Shown: piece by piece, positions 11,421-21,525 of the stretch | Numbering within the stretch: the stretch's first letter is position 1 | Layout: each line of letters begins with the position of its first letter | Assembly (NCBI GenBank): GCA_020631735.1 | Contig: CM036231.1 | Span: forward strand, 8,149,831 to 8,213,830 | Length of the DNA: 64,000 nucleotides | Direction of reading: 5' to 3' | Source: Saccharum officinarum | Taxonomy: Eukaryota > Streptophyta > Magnoliopsida > Poales > Poaceae | Translations under genes and position numbers: made by a program | Notes under the pieces: model-generated | What the model was told of the DNA's origin: nothing | The model's database searches: none | Seen by the model: only the letters and a program-made list of their open reading frames with translations

Positions 11421-12727
11421 CCACATGCCCCGGATGGCTACACGGCAAGCGAGGCAATTTAAATGTTAATAACCTCTCGGTACTAGGAAGGGTAATCTCG
11501 TGGGTTAAGTCCACTTTACACCCTCCAACTTACAGCAAAGTTCAGATTTCAACCTCGAACTTTAAAACCAGACAACTTGGGTCCTCCGACTCTCGAAAAA
11601 GTTCAACTTTCATCCTTCTGGGCGGTTTTTGCGTGTGAACAGTAACTTTTGATATTTTCGGGAGCGCCAAAATTTTATATTATTTTTTCGAGCATCTTAA
11701 CGTCCTCAAATGAAAAAACTCAAAACTACGAAGTTGTAGATCTCATCGAGGTCTATAATTTACATATAAAAATTATCTTCATCCGACATCGTATTGAAGT
11801 GTTTTCTATTTTTTGAAATTTGAGTCTCATCACGTGAGAAAATATGGTGCTGAAATTTTATATTATTTTTTCGAGCATCTTACTGTCCTAAAATAAAAAA
11901 CTCAAAACTACAAAGTTGTAGATCTCATCGAGGTCTATAATTTATATATAAAAATTATCTTCATCCGACATCGTATTGAAGGGTTTTCTATTTTTTTAAA
12001 ATTTGAGTCTCATCACGCGACAAAATTGTTTCACGCGTGATGAGACTCAAATTTAAAAAATAGGAAACCCTTCAATACGATGTCGGATGAAGATAATTTT
12101 TATATATAAATTATAGACCTCGATGGGATCTACAACTTTGTAGTTTTGAGTTTTTTCATTTGAGAACAGTAAGATGCTCGAAAAAATAATATAAAATTTC
12201 AGCACCATATTTTCTCACGTGATGAGACTCAAATTTCAAAAAATAGAAAACACTTCAATACGATGTCGGATGAAGATAATTTTTATATGTAAATTGTAGA
12301 CCTCGATGAGATCTACAACTTTGTAGTTTTGAGTTTTTTCATTTGAGGACGTTAAGATGCTCAAAAAAATAATATAAAATTTTGGCGCTCCCGAAAATAT
12401 CAAAAGTTACTGTTCACACGCAAAAACCGGTCAGAAGGATGAAAGTTGAACTTTTTCGAGAGTTAGAGGACCAAAGTTGTCCGGTTTTGAAGTTCGAGAT
12501 TGAAATCTGAACTTTGCTGCAAGTTGGAGGGTGTAAAGTGGACTTAACCCTAATCTCGTCCAAACTACACTTGACAGATGCAATTTGTTTTTCCTTTTTT
12601 TTTCCACATGCCCCGGATGGCTACACGGCAAGCAAGGCAATTTAAATGTTAATAACCTCTCGGTACTAGGAAGGGTAATCTAGTCCAAACTACACTTGAC
12701 AGATGCATTTTTTTCCTTTAAATAAAT
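11421..12727 (+). repeat. Two tandem ~125-bp units, the first split by a foldback element
   Basis: A unit beginning CCACATGCCCCGGATGG and ending near CACTTGACAGATGCA starts at 11421 and again at 12604. Subtracting the 1,049-bp element and its 9-bp duplication leaves a unit of about 125 bp. The second copy (GGTAATCTAGTCCAAAC) shows what the site looks like without the insertion. Part of the unit recurs at 14454-14637. Confidence 0.75.
11502..12550. mobile_element. Foldback Mutator-like element (FB-1), 9-bp TSD
   Basis: The element starts GGGTTAAGTCCACTTTACAC and ends with its complement, GTAAAGTGGACTTAACCC. The two arms (11502-12019 and 12034-12550) are nearly perfect inverted repeats with only about 14 bp between them. 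Each arm contains two head-to-tail copies of a ~180-bp module, recognisable by GAGCATCTTA and GTTGTAGATCTCATCGAGG. The direct repeat TAATCTCGT occurs at 11493-11501 and 12551-12559. A 9-bp duplication is typical of Mutator-like elements. No transposase is encoded. The transcript would form a long hairpin. Confidence 0.88.
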
Positions 12728-13135
12728 CATATCCTACTGTAAAAGAGCGAGTAATTCGTGAGGGACTCTCCCTCCGTAATAACCGTTGGATCTATACTTC
12801 GTGCTATATGAGTCATCCGTCGTCTGAGATCTTACATCTTACTCTCCCATATTAATAACCGTTTGATCCAAACGTCATGTAATATGAGCCTTCCATCATC
12901 CTGAGATCTTACGTTACCGGCAGCTCGGTTTTTTGGCCCGGCATGTGCGCCTGTTTAGGACTTTACACGATATACTATAGGAGTTCAAGATTGATACGTG
13001 TAGGTCGAGGTATATGGAAGGCATCACCGCATCAGGTTTGAGATCTTCGCTGATTTGGAGATTGGATTAATTCTGAGTCTGATACAAATTCAAGAAGAAG
13101 TAGAAAATTAAAGATCGAAACATGTGGAACCCAAA
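12728..13135. other. Intergenic with decayed repeats
   Basis: Two related blocks (AATAACCGTTGGATC near 12778 and AATAACCGTTTGATCC near 12855, each followed by TGAGATCTTAC) form an imperfect direct repeat of unknown origin. No gene. Confidence 0.4.
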
Positions 13136-13520
13136 TTAAATATAGCATATATGATTACCCAGACAGCAACAGGCACGGCGGCGATGACGCTGCTCGGGCG
13201 GCAGGGCGAGCTCCTGGAGCTGCTCACCTTGCCGTCGTCTCCGCTGGCTAATAAGCTGGAGTCCGCCGTCAGACCGTGCTAGAGCCTCCTCCTCATCGTA
13301 CGTGGTGCCCGAGGTCCGCCGGAAGGACGCCGTGGTGGCCTGGTGGGGGACGACGTGTTCCGCCTGATGGCAGTACCCACGCCTCGGCGCGACGCTCGCC
13401 ATGGGCCAGTGCCGGAAGGAGGCGATGGTGGTGGACAGCCCACCCGCATCCGGTTCGACACAAACATCGTCAGATCCGATCCGGCGCTGCATGACGACAC
13501 AGCAACCTGCTCGGACCTGT
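13136..13520. other. GC-rich island, possible gene fragment, not identified
   Basis: A ~380-bp GC-rich patch inside AT-rich DNA. Open frames exist on both strands but none begins and ends in a gene-like way. One plus-strand frame (AMTLLGRQGELLELL) stops after about 40 codons. It may be a captured or decayed exon, or simply local GC bias. I do not recognise a family. Confidence 0.3.
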
Positions 13521-14110
13521 CCTGGTGTTTTCCTTTTAATGAAAAACGGGTGAATGGTCCGATCGTGAAAAAAAAAGACCTGTCCTGGTGCTACCCATTC
13601 AGGCAGTCACGGTGCTTGCAAAACGACCACAACGCTAATCGCAGAATCATATCATCCGATCCGATCGTCGGCTAACTAGGTCATTGTTCAGAGTTCGACG
13701 TCAACTGAGGTCATGCAGACTCAAAACGCCAGGTTCAGGGATTTACAATGAGCTTTCAAATGATGCCTTGTATTAGCTAATAGCTACGTACTTCTAATTC
13801 CTTCGTGCTGTTTTAGGATAGTTTCAAAATTTTATGTTCTACTACTATACTTGACACCATCCACTAATAATACGTTTATATTTGATAATGATTATTTTTC
13901 AACTTCTCTCTGATGCCTCACACAATACATAAAAAATATATATGGTCCCCGGGCTACTACCGGTTAATCATATGGAAAATAATATTATACATGCATCATT
14001 GGAATATAAAGACTAACACTACTAATGCTGCAAAAAAAACATCCTAATTTGGATGCACCGCCGCCTGCCGCGGATCGTTCAGAAAAAGAAAAAAAATAAT
14101 ACACGTCAAG
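13521..14110. other. Intergenic, no feature
   Basis: AT-rich sequence with a short local duplication (GACCTGTCCTGGTG at 13514 and 13577). No gene or complete element is visible. Confidence 0.4.
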
Positions 14111-14275
14111 ATGCATGCATGCAAATAATAAATAGATTAATTGAAAAAAGGAAAATATGGATGCATGCATGCAACTATAATAAATAAATTAATTCAGAAA
14201 AGTAAAATAATATGAAGTACGAATGCATGCATGCGTATGTATTAGCAATTAAAAAGAAAATAATAAAAAACTGAA
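14111..14275. repeat. Three tandem 50-62-bp units starting with ATGCATGCATGC
   Basis: Units begin at 14111, 14161 and 14223, each with ATGCATGCATGC followed by AT-rich sequence containing AATAAAT and AATTAATT-like words. The units are diverged. CATGCATG is also the core of the plant RY regulatory motif, but the context gives no hint of regulation. Confidence 0.65.
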
Positions 14276-14453
14276 CAAACATGATTTTGTTTGTCATGAC
14301 AAACAAGAAAAAACTAGCAAAAGCCTTGCATTACTTATAGTATCAAATTATGAATGAACAACAACTGCAACGTGGAGGTGAAAATAAAATCAAGGAATGC
14401 CCAACAATACAAACATGTGTTTTTCGCACGTGCATATTTGCTAGTATTAATAA

Positions 14454-14637
14454 CCTCTCAGGTACTAGGAAGGGTAATCTAGTCCAAACTACACTTGACA
14501 GATGCAAGACGACTTCATTTGTGAAAACCGTCTCAACCCCTGAAACCTCTCGGTACTGGGAAGGGTAATCTAGTCCAAAATACACTTGACAGATGCAAGG
14601 CGACTTCATTTGTGAAAACCATCTCAACCCCTAAAAC
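14454..14637 (+). repeat. Tandem dimer related to the 11421 repeat
   Basis: Two ~90-bp units each contain GGTACT(A/G)GGAAGGGTAATC, then CTTGACAGATGCAAG, then CTTCATTTGTGAAAACC. The first part matches the repeat hosting FB-1, so the family is dispersed over about 3 kb. Confidence 0.7.
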
Positions 14638-14812
14638 GGCATGATTTCTGAGTACGGAGGGAGTATTTTGCTAGTACTTTATATAGAAATTTTTAATAAT
14701 TAATGTGTCTATCACAACTGGATATAAATTATTGGGTATCTATATAGAAATTTCTATATTGTAGATCGTGTGGACATTAAAAGGTGTTGCGAGGGTATGG
14801 TTTGGGATGTGA

Positions 14813-16444
14813 GGGCAGTCCCTACGATAGACTAGGGATGAAAACGATACGAAAATATCCCGAACCGAACCGCAGTCGTTTTCTACATTTAACCCGATCG
14901 AATTCGTTTTTTGCGGACAAAAACGGATACTAAATTCGAAAACGAAATACGGAATACATAATTCGGAATTCGGTACGAAATCGGTTTGGGCATTTGTTCG
15001 TTCGATTTCTACATTTCTACATTAAATTCGGTTCTAAACCGAATTTAAATTCGGTTCTAAACCGAATTTGGTCCAGCAGGGGAACTCTGATCCTGACATC
15101 ATGGATGATGCTGATGAGCTCTAGATGTTCATGTTCTGTTAATTGTGTGTCGTACTACTTAAAACCATGGGTCACGCACTTGTTAATTTGAACTAGATCA
15201 TGCACTTGTTAATCGCGAACTTGTTATGTATTTGGCCATGAACTTGTTTAATGTTATGCACTGTGGGTCGGTTCGTATTGAGTTCTCGTATACCGACCGT
15301 ATTCGATATAATTCCGCTCGAATTCTTTCGTTTTCGAAATTCTCGATATTCCGTAAGTTCGTGTTCGTTTTCGTGTTTGGTTTGTCCGCTTTCGTTTTCG
15401 TATTCAAATGTAAAAGTAGAAAACGGTTGAGGAGTTCTCCGTTCGATTCCGTCCGTTTTCATCCCTACTATAGACACCGTACGCGAAGTCCGAGACAGCC
15501 ACGTTAGCAAAACTCTAGATATAGGAACCACCCCACCCAACCAGAGTTTCTTCGTGCAATAATTATGAAACTTATTTTATTCTCTCTCTTTATCTCTCTG
15601 GTACTCTCTCTCTTCCTTATCCCTTTCCCTCTCTCTCCTTGTTCGTTCTCTACACGGCAGCGTGGGCGAGCGCCAAGAGTGCGGCGGCGCGGGCGAGGCA
15701 GGCGCTCGCAGCGGTGGGCGAGGCGGGCGCACGTGGAAGGCGCGCGCGTGGCGAGCTTGCGCGGCGCGGACGAGCGGCGGCCAGCGAGGTCGCGCGGTGG
15801 CCGGCGAGCTAGCAAGCAGCGGTCGCGGCCAGCACGCGAGTGCGGAGGCCGGGGAGCGCGCGGCAGACGGCGAGCGCACGTAGCGTCGGCGGGCGAGCAC
15901 TTGCGGCGTGGGCTAGCGCGCGGCGGAGGGCGAGCTCGCGGCGTGGGCGTGGCTGTGGAGCAGGGCGGCCACAGCGGTGTGGGGCGGGGCGGCCGCGACG
16001 GACGCGGGCGGCGGAGTCGCGGACGAGCACCGCGACGGACCAGCACGAGCCTGGCCGGCGAGCGCACGGGCGCGGCGAGCCACTACGCGCGGCAGATGGG
16101 CAAGCGCGGCGGTCGACGGGCGAGCAGCCACGGCGGTCGACGAGCGCACGCTGTCGCGGCGAGCCACCGCGCGCGACAGATGGGCGAGCTGCGGCGGCCG
16201 ATGAGCGCACGCGGCAGACGGGGCTGATGAGTTAATGCTAGAAACGAGCGGTTTCTCCCCAACGCCGATTTGGTCGTCTCTTCGTGCCTCGGGTCGAGGG
16301 AGGACGTCGTTCCTTGCAGGCGAAACGGTGTCGTCAAAATTTGCTCTCACTTCATTTAATATCATGCCACGTCGATTTTCCTGGTTACGTGGCTGATGAG
16401 TTAATGCAGATGGAAACGACCATTAATTACCGTTGGGACTGCCC
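14813..16444. mobile_element. GC-rich-core DNA element with GGGCAGTCCC termini, split by a hAT element
   Basis: The left end GGGCAGTCCCTACGAT at 14813 pairs with GTTGGGACTGCCC ending at 16444. Removing the nested hAT element restores a continuous left end (GATAGAC joined to ACCGTACGCG). The remaining ~1 kb holds a core of more than 70% GC (15640-16220), with repeated words such as GCGGTCGACG and GGCAGATGGGC. Open frames across the core are Arg/Ala-rich on both strands and look like compositional artefacts. It may be a non-autonomous element carrying captured gene sequence. The superfamily is not settled because no clear target duplication is seen. Confidence 0.6.
14833..15467. mobile_element. 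Non-autonomous hAT-like element
   Basis: The termini are TAGGGATGAAAACGATA on the left and CGTTTTCATCCCTA on the right. The flanks CGATAGAC and CTATAGAC match at 7 of 8 positions, as for a hAT 8-bp duplication. Near 15075-15122 a short coding remnant ends DPDIMDDADEL and a stop, resembling the acidic tail of hAT transposases. This suggests internal deletion from an autonomous copy. Confidence 0.75.
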
Positions 16445-16701
16445 TAAAAGCACATGGGTCCGGCCATCCGGGATAAGGTAGGGACAAAATGGTGGAGATG
16501 CGCCGGGAAGGAGATTATAGAAGGATTGTTGCTTCCATCGGGATCTGAATTTTTGCAATACTGCTAACCGCGACGGCAACCCGTAAGGCGAAAGGACGTT
16601 GTAGGTTCTGCTGCCTGCCCGGTGTGGCCGTAGAGGCCTATATTTTGTGCGGATGCAAATGGCTTTTGTTTGAGTTGGTGTCTCGCTTATCGCTTGATCT
16701 A
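16445..16701. other. Intergenic, no feature
   Basis: Short spacer between the GC-rich element and the next MITE; nothing recognisable. Confidence 0.4.
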
Positions 16702-17027
16702 GGCCTTGTTTAGTTAGTTTTGTGTCATATCACATATTTTATAGGATATTAGAAGGAGTGTTCGGATACTAATAAAAAATTAATTACATAACTCGTCTGG
16801 AAACCGAGAGACAAATTTATTAAGCCTAATTAATCCGGCATTAGCACATGTGTGTTACTGTGGCAATTATGGCTAATCATGGACTAATTAGGCTTAAAAG
16901 ATTCGTCTCGCGGTTTTCCATGCAAACTGTATAATTAGTTTTTTTATCTACATTTAATGCTCCGTACATGTGTCCAACCATTCGATGTGACGAGGTAAAA
17001 AGGTTTTGGGTGGAACTAAACATGACC
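16702..17027 (+). mobile_element. MITE, ~326 bp (GGCCTTGTTTAGTTAG)
   Basis: It starts GGCCTTGTTTAGTTAG and ends GGAACTAAACATGACC. The interior has ATTACATAACTCGTCTGG, TTATTAAGCCTAATTAAT and GATTCGTCTCGCGG. The same subfamily supplies the arms of the palindrome at 33724-34400 and is related to 58349-58689. Non-coding. Confidence 0.75.
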
Positions 17028-17961
17028 CTAGTACTGTAATACTAGCTAGCTAGAGTCTACTACACTACTGTACATGATATGTGTTCCTTTGGCCTCCTAC
17101 CATTTGTCTGCGTTGCGCATATGGAACCCGGTACACGTGGGGAAAATTTTTATTATTTAATCCGATTTTATTTAATATTTTAATAATAATGGCTCCTAAT
17201 TTTTTTTGCGAATTTAACTCTTTCGGCCGGGCTAGCGCTGCTGCCGCGACCAAATAACGTTGTCGCGCCACAGGCATTAGCGTGGCAACATCGGCCACGT
17301 TAGACGGCGTTTTCGACGTGGAAAACACTGTCACGCCACTCCCGCGGGCGTGACAGTATTGTTCTGTCGCGCCACCGGGAGTGGCGTGACCAGACAAAAA
17401 CTTTGAAAAATTATAACTTTTTGATACGACGTCAGATGAAGATGAAATTTATATGAAAATTGTAGCTCTCGATGAGATCTACAACTTTGTAACTTTGAGT
17501 TTTTTCATTTGAGGACGTTAAGATGCTTGAAAGCATCTAGGCCCCAAGGTTTGGTTTCGGTAATTAATGACAACACTTTATTACCATGACTAACGTGTGT
17601 TTTGCAGAAACATTGGTAAGTTAGGTCATGGAGGTGATAACTGCTTTGAGCACTGTGGCTTCGTGTCCCTTGATGGAAATCGTTTCGGTTTTCAAAAGAG
17701 TGACGTCAAGATTAAGGACGGTTAGTTCCGGATGACGAAGTGTTGAGACACATTCGGAATAGTCGTTAGGATCTTCGTTTTTCTCTTTTGGCCGTACTAT
17801 AAAGGGGGGCATGAATGGGTAGCTTGACCTAGGCGAGTCCTATGTTTAGGTGTGGTGCACACTTGTTAAACTTGGCGCTAGGCAACCCTAGATTGGCTCA
17901 AGGTTCAGTTAGAAGCAACTTGGTTGAAGTTGCGACGCGTTTCGGGCTGTTTTCTAGGCAC

Positions 17962-18356
17962 CGGACGCGGTCTTCGGGAACACCGGACGCGTCCGGTGTA
18001 TACGTTACCGCGACTAGGTTTCGGCCTCGACCACCGGACGCGGTCCTCGCGAGGACCGGACGCGGTGGTCAACGACCGACACGTGTCACCGAGAGAAAAC
18101 GCCCGTCGGACGCGACCTGGACTTGATCGGCGCGTCCGGTGCGAGTCCAGTAAGGTCCAGAGAGGACCGGACGCGTCCGGTCTTCAGGCATCGGACGCGG
18201 CCTCGCGTCCGGTGTAAGTCCAGTAAGCACCCTTGCACGTCGGACGCGTCCGGTGCTACCTGACCGGTGCGTCCGGTGTTTCGATTTCGAAATCGCGTTT
18301 TGACCGTTACGGGGGACCGGCGCGTCCGGTGTGTTGCACCGGCGCGTCCGGTGACC
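17962..18356 (+). promoter_or_regulatory. Array of ACCGGACG/CGTCCGGT half-sites in LTR U3
   Basis: At least a dozen half-sites in about 400 bp, several joined as the palindrome ACCGGACGCGTCCGGT, end 40 bp before the TATA box. The placement suggests an enhancer or binding array. The same array occurs in the other SIRE LTRs (38559-38960, 50308-50690, 29684-30078) and a second array sits inside the element (25239-25570). Confidence 0.7.
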
Positions 18357-18395
18357 CCGTGCCAGAAAGTAACGGTTCGTTTTCTCTGAGGGGTG

Positions 18396-18404
18396 TATAA
18401 ATAC
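18396..18404 (+). promoter_or_regulatory. LTR TATA box
   Basis: TATAAATAC, a good plant TATA box. Identical in all four SIRE LTRs (also 30118-30126, 39010-39018, 50737-50745). Transcription would start about 30 bp downstream, defining the U3/R border. Confidence 0.75.
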
Positions 18405-19114
18405 AACCCCTCCACCTCTTTTAGAGGTCTCTTGCTCATTCAAACATCTGAGAAAACCCTTTAGAGTGCAAGGGAGTGCAAGAGCTCTAGTGAGGATAGA
18501 GATTTGAGAATCAAAGTTTGAGTTTCCTCACTAGTGATTCGAGAGTAGCAAGTGTGCATCCACCTCCTCATTTGGGCTCGTTGTGGTCAAGTGAGAGTTC
18601 TAGCTTGTTACTCTTGGTGATCGCCATCACCTAGACGGCTTGGTGGTGATTGGGAGTTTGGTGATCATCCGGCGGAGCTTGTGGATGACCCAACTCAAGT
18701 TGTGAGCGGTTTTGGGTGATTCGCCGCGACGGAGTGTCGAAGAATCAACCCGTAGAGAGCACTTGATCCTTGCGCGGATCAAGGGGGAGCGACACCCTTG
18801 CGCGGGTGCTCCAACGAGGACTAGTGGGGAGTGGCGACTCTCCGATACCTCGGAAAAACATCGTCGTGTTCCTTGCCCCTTTACTTTCAAGCAATTACTT
18901 TCTCGTATTTACTTTCATTGCTTGTTTTACATTCCTAGAATTGCCATGCTAGACTAGGATTGGAAACTAGGGTGCAAAACTTTTTAACGGTAGACTCTCT
19001 AGGAACACAAGTAGGCACTAGGGGTGAATTCCGGCTTGTAGGATTTAATTCTTGCAATTAATTTTTAGAGAAGCCCAATTCACCCCCCCTCTTGGGCATC
19101 TTGATCCTTTCAAT

Positions 19115-19126
19115 TGGTATCGGAGC
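19115..19126 (+). promoter_or_regulatory. Primer binding site, initiator tRNA-Met type
   Basis: TGGTATCGGAGC starts two bases after the LTR end and matches the 3' end of initiator tRNA-Met with one mismatch. This is the usual primer of Copia elements. Confidence 0.85.
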
Positions 19127-19165
19127 CGTGTTGCTCCTAATTTAGGCTTTACCGCCTAGAGCAAG

Positions 19166-21511
19166 ATGTCTAACGGGGAAGGACCACCTCCCACCTTTGA
19201 GGGGGATGATTTTCCATATTGGAAAATCCGCATGGAGGCGTACCTCGAAGCCATAGATGTCGGGTGTCTTAGAGCCGCAACCGAAGGGCTTCCCGCTATC
19301 AAGGATCCCGCTAACCCCACGGGTGACGAGGAGAAGTACGACCGGTGGAATGCAAAGGCCAAAAATGCACTCTACCGGGGCTTAGGCAAAGATATCTTCA
19401 ATCGTGTGCGTAATGCAAAGAACGCTCATGATTTGTGGCAAAATCTTTGTGCTCTCCATGAGGGAACTAAGAGTGAGCGTGAGGAACGCTATCATATTGC
19501 TTTAAAGAAAATTAATTCTTTTGAGATGCTTCCCAAAGAAAGTGCTAATGACATGTACACTCGTTTGAATGTTCTTGTAGAGGACCTCAATGCTCTTGGG
19601 CTCACTCAAATGAGTCAATCGGATGTTGCAAGGAGGATCTTGAGTGTTCTTCCCGTTGAGAAGTATGGTCACATTGTCACCGTGCTTCATCAAAGTGATC
19701 TCTCCACCGCAACACCGACACAAGTATTGGGAAAGATCAATGCTCATGAGATGTACATGCACATCACTCCGGAAGAGGGCTCATCATCTTCCAAGAAGAA
19801 AGACTTGGCCTTCAAAGCTAGCCATGACAAGAAGAAGAAGAAGGGCCAAGCCATGATCGTGCAAGAAAGCTCAAGTGAAAGTGATATCGATGATGAATCA
19901 CTTGCACTCATGGTGAGAAAGACCACCAAGATGCTAAAGAAGCTCAACAAGAGTGGCATCAAGTTCGATGGCAAGAAAAAGAAATTCTTCACAAGTAGCA
20001 AGAGAAAGCCCATCTCGGAGATGGATTGCTACAATTGTGGTGAACTTGGCCACCTAGCTCATCAATGCCCTAGACCACCAAAAGACAAGTTCAAGAACAA
20101 GAACAAGGGCAAGAAAAATGATTCAAGTGATGAAGAAGATGAGAAGAAGAAGAACAAGCCATACAAGAAGAAGGATGGCAAGAAGAAGGAGTTCTACAAG
20201 AAGAAGAAAGGTGGAAAGGCATATATTGTTGGTGATTGGCTCACCGACATTGAATCATCTTGTGACTCCTCCGAAGATGAGAGCGATGATGAGAAAGAGA
20301 AGGTCGCCGCATTTGTGATGGGGCCATCATCTTCACCGACATCTTCACCACCACCTTCACCGCCTTCTTCACCATCATCGTCCACTACTCACCTATGCCT
20401 TATGGCCAAGGGTGAACGAAAGGTACAAAACCATGATAGTGATGATGATGATGATAGTGATAGTGATGATGAATATGATGCACCTTCTTATGATGAACTT
20501 GTAAAATTGCTAAACAAATACACTAAAATCATAAGAAGGACAAGAAGTGAAAATGATGATCTTCAAGAAGAAAATGAATCACTCTCATCTAAGCTTGAAA
20601 ATGCACAAAAGACTAGTGGTGAGCTTAGAGATCAAAATGAAGTTATGTCTTCCACTCTCAAAGAGCTCAAAACCTCTAATAAAGAGCTTAAAGATCAACA
20701 TGATAAACTTGAGAGGAAGCATGATGAGCTCATCACTAGACATAGCTCTCTAAAAGACAAGTACACCACATTAAAAATTGACTATGATAGTCTTGTGGTT
20801 GCTAATGAACTTGCTCTTGAGACACATGATGCTACTAACAATGTTGTTAAGTGTGATATAGCTACATCATGTGATGATTTGATCATTGAAAGCATTGAGC
20901 AAGGTTCTAGTAGCAAAGGCAAGAGTGTGGTTGAGTCATGCAACCATGATGATTATGCCAAGCTCAAGTGTGAGAATGAGAAGCTTGCAAATGAGAACAA
21001 GAAGCTTAAAGGTTTGATGGCTCTTGAGAAGCAACCAACAAATGAGTCACTTATTGAAGAAAACAAGAAGCTCAAGCAAGAAAAAGAGCATCTCAAGACC
21101 GGCCTAAGCAAGTTCACAAGAGGCCAATATTTGCAAAGTGAGCTCCTCATGAACACCGTAATGAAGATGGATAGAAGTGGTATTGGATACTTGGCAAATC
21201 AAGAGAAGAAAGCAAAAGCTCAACAACAAAGCAAATCAAAGCCCAAGCCAAAGAGATGTGTTGAGTGTGGTCAAGAAGGTCACTTTGCTCATGAATGCAA
21301 AACTCCACCACCACAACCCTTGCCCAAGCATGCTAGACCCTTTGCATTCAATGCTCATTACATGCTAAGAAAAGATTCAAATGGAAAGATGAAAGTCATG
21401 TTTTTGGGTCCCCCAAACAAGAATAGGCCAAAGAAAATATGGGTTGCCAAGTCACTAGTTGAGAAAGTCAAGGGTCCCTCTCAAGTTTGGGTCCCTAAAC
21501 GAAAAGCTTGA
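19166..21511 (+). CDS. gag: SIRE-A Gag polyprotein
   Basis: Gag assembles the virus-like particle and packages the element RNA in the cytoplasm. 781 residues from ATG 19166. The N-terminus (FPYWKIRMEAYLEAIDVG) is the Copia Gag/UBN2-type fold. A first zinc knuckle, CYNCGELGHLAHQC, is at residues 288-301. It is followed by Lys-rich and acidic Ser/Asp-rich stretches, then a long predicted coiled coil (about 440-660, many E/K heptads). A second knuckle, CVECGQEGHFAHEC, is at 698-711. Two knuckles far apart and the coiled coil make it much longer than ordinary Copia Gag, as in the SIRE lineage. It ends TGA at 21509, 14 bases before the pol frame opens in a different phase. No defects seen. Confidence 0.93.
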   Translation: MSNGEGPPPTFEGDDFPYWKIRMEAYLEAIDVGCLRAATEGLPAIKDPANPTGDEEKYDRWNAKAKNALYRGLGKDIFNRVRNAKNAHDLWQNLCALHEGTKSEREERYHIALKKINSFEMLPKESANDMYTRLNVLVEDLNALGLTQMSQSDVARRILSVLPVEKYGHIVTVLHQSDLSTATPTQVLGKINAHEMYMHITPEEGSSSSKKKDLAFKASHDKKKKKGQAMIVQESSSESDIDDESLALMVRKTTKMLKKLNKSGIKFDGKKKKFFTSSKRKPISEMDCYNCGELGHLAHQCPRPPKDKFKNKNKGKKNDSSDEEDEKKKNKPYKKKDGKKKEFYKKKKGGKAYIVGDWLTDIESSCDSSEDESDDEKEKVAAFVMGPSSSPTSSPPPSPPSSPSSSTTHLCLMAKGERKVQNHDSDDDDDSDSDDEYDAPSYDELVKLLNKYTKIIRRTRSENDDLQEENESLSSKLENAQKTSGELRDQNEVMSSTLKELKTSNKELKDQHDKLERKHDELITRHSSLKDKYTTLKIDYDSLVVANELALETHDATNNVVKCDIATSCDDLIIESIEQGSSSKGKSVVESCNHDDYAKLKCENEKLANENKKLKGLMALEKQPTNESLIEENKKLKQEKEHLKTGLSKFTRGQYLQSELLMNTVMKMDRSGIGYLANQEKKAKAQQQSKSKPKPKRCVECGQEGHFAHECKTPPPQPLPKHARPFAFNAHYMLRKDSNGKMKVMFLGPPNKNRPKKIWVAKSLVEKVKGPSQVWVPKRKA

Positions 21512-21525
21512 TCTCTTGTGTGTAG

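Larger units (their letters stand above)
17528..19112 (+). repeat. SIRE-A 5' LTR
   Basis: 1,585 bp, TGAAAGCATC to CCTTTCA. It holds an array of CGTCCGGT/ACCGGACG half-sites (17962-18356) upstream of a TATA box (18396-18404), so U3 covers most of its first 900 bp. Short open frames inside are not coding. Confidence 0.95.

Noticed and set aside
15504..16365. Arg/Ala-rich ORFs of 130-220 codons on both strands
   Set aside because: All are open because of extreme GC content; no conserved motif.
17621..18890. ORFs inside the SIRE LTRs
   Set aside because: They repeat identically in the other LTR and are rich in residues read from the CGTCCGGT array; not genes.
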